Source: Dictyocoela muelleri
Lineage: Eukaryota > Microsporidia
Length of the DNA stretch: 18,372 nucleotides
Assembly: GCA_016256075.1 (NCBI GenBank)
Contig: SDVU01000185.1
Location: 1 to 18,372 of the forward strand
Reading direction: 5' to 3'
The translations under genes and the position numbers were made by a program. Positions 17,266 through 18,372 of this stretch are shown here, piece by piece (within the stretch, counting starts at the first letter, position 1; the number at the start of each line of letters is the position of its first letter). The notes under the pieces are model-generated. The model had not been told where the DNA came from. It made no database searches and was given only the letters and a program-made list of their open reading frames with translations.

Positions 17266-18187
17266 AACTTAAGATTTCAATTGGAGGCTGTTTGTTTAAT
17301 TTAGTGCTATTTTATTGGTTTTATATTATTAGGAAATCGGGATCTGACCTAACATTTCCCTCCCAAAAAGTGATATGCTCAAAATTCACCCCCTGTAAAA
17401 ATGATAATATTTTATTAACATTTATTATATGAAATTTGGTATAAAAATAAAAATAAATGGAATCTATCCCAAAATTTTCTCACGGGAAAAATTTTGGGAT
17501 AGATCCGGAAATTGTGATTAATTATTTTATTTCATTGGTCATTTGATAGATTAAAGGTATATGGGAAATTCTTAAAAAAAAATATGATTTATAAGAATTC
17601 TTTTTGTCGCACACCGACATGGTGTCAAAAAAAAGAAATGTATAATTGATCAATGTTAAACTCTGCATAATCATAACTCAAAATAAAGCTTTATAAAAAT
17701 AGATCAAAGAGGTATAAAATTTATTAAAAAAAAACACTCATATGTTTCAGAAAAACCGAAAACCCAATTCAAGACCAAATTAATCTAATAAAACCATTTA
17801 TTCAATCTCTCTTTATAATTATCTACTTTTACACAGGCAATTTCTGAATGTGCCCGGCATTTTAATAGTAATTTTAGGCTATAAATTTATACTCGATGCT
17901 TGCCAAACAAGGCTACCCCCCCCCCAAAGTAACGCTTTCTCTAGAGCAACTAAACAAAGTACTCATAATTTCATCATGATACATATCTAGCCATGTTCCC
18001 ACACAATCTACATAAAGATGTTATCAGCGCGTAATATAATTTCACGTGCGAAGCGCGCGAACTATGCATACAACGCGACATGACAAAAAAATCAAAAAAA
18101 GTACGACCCGGTGTTCGAATATTTTGAATTTTATTTGTTCGTGAATTAGTTACCACTGAAACATCAGCATATACATTTTAATTTTTA
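17266..18187. other. Intergenic stretch with a hairpin and a possible SINE end
   Basis: No gene is supported. It contains the perfect hairpin at 17462-17504, a run of ten C (17916-17925), an unusually CG-rich patch near 18042-18078, and 'gatgttatcagcgcgtaatata' (about 18017-18038), which resembles the SINE 3' end and may be a sixth fragment. Confidence 0.4.
17462..17504. repeat. Perfect 17-bp hairpin with 9-bp loop
   Basis: ATCTATCCCAAAATTTT (17462-17478) is perfectly complementary to 17488-17504. The loop is 'ctcacggga'. No flanking duplication or gene explains it; it could be the fused ends of a MITE or a remnant of terminal repeats. Confidence 0.9.
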
Positions 18188-18372
18188 CCAATGTTTATCA
18201 ATCTTTTTTGGCACACATCCGATCCCTAGCAAAAAAATATTTGGCTTCTCCCCCCCCTATACCAAAAATTGTGTATTTACTAAAATATTTGTTAATTTTT
18301 TTATTGATTTAGGTAATTGATAATAAAAGTCAATTATTTATATGATAAAACGATTGACTCTGATGTCTATTT
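18188..18372 (+). mobile_element. hAT-type MITE, second copy, cut by window end
   Basis: From 'caatgtttatcaatc' onward it is collinear with 6098-6280, and the last 100 bases ('ttattgatttaggtaatt' to 'gactctgatgtctattt') are nearly identical to that copy. The two copies establish this as a dispersed family. The left tip is slightly decayed. Confidence 0.85.

Noticed and set aside
17974-18156. Minus-strand 60-aa open frame
   Set aside because: No recognisable motif, no CCC start signal, and it overlaps a likely SINE-end fragment.

Overview
The window looks like nuclear DNA of a microsporidian with an expanded, transposon-laden genome. It is strongly AT-rich and carries only two intact protein genes. 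One is an intronless ribosomal protein uL3 gene (14860-16017, +). The other is a long, repeat-filled, probably secreted protein (9223-12465, -). Both start codons have a run of C just upstream (CCCCC three bases before the uL3 ATG; CCC directly before the other ATG), and uL3 also has an AAATTT box, the arrangement described for microsporidian promoters. The genus cannot be fixed from the sequence; Hamiltosporidium-like large genomes are one candidate.

Region 1-7100 is a nest of dead mobile elements. A Merlin (IS1016/ISXO2-type) transposase relic (about 80-599, -) is cut at its left by the 3' end of a SINE-like repeat. It abuts a badly decayed Ty3/gypsy LTR element (about 601-6800). Three things sit inside the gypsy span: a foldback MITE (1103-1422), a FLYWCH-type Mutator-like (MULE) transposon (2553-5277), and a hAT-type MITE with a clean 8-bp target duplication (6098-6426). 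The MULE is itself split by a 1.1-kb element (3266-4391) with an 8-bp target duplication.

Region 7360-13300 holds the secreted-protein gene between two foldback elements, each built as long inverted arms made of short direct repeats (7703-9019 and 12601-13294; the second has an 8-bp target duplication). The first lies inside an old SINE-like copy. The gene is itself rich in in-frame tandem repeats: 20 pentapeptides, 16 heptapeptides and about 4 decapeptides.

Region 13300-18372 has a 13-bp satellite, the uL3 gene, and three more copies of a roughly 450-bp repeat whose head carries recognisable tRNA-type A and B boxes, so probably a tRNA-derived SINE. Two of these copies lie head to head. A perfect 17-bp hairpin and a second hAT-MITE copy running off the window end complete it. 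The candidates for something not previously described are the tRNA-headed SINE family and the repeat-armed foldback elements.
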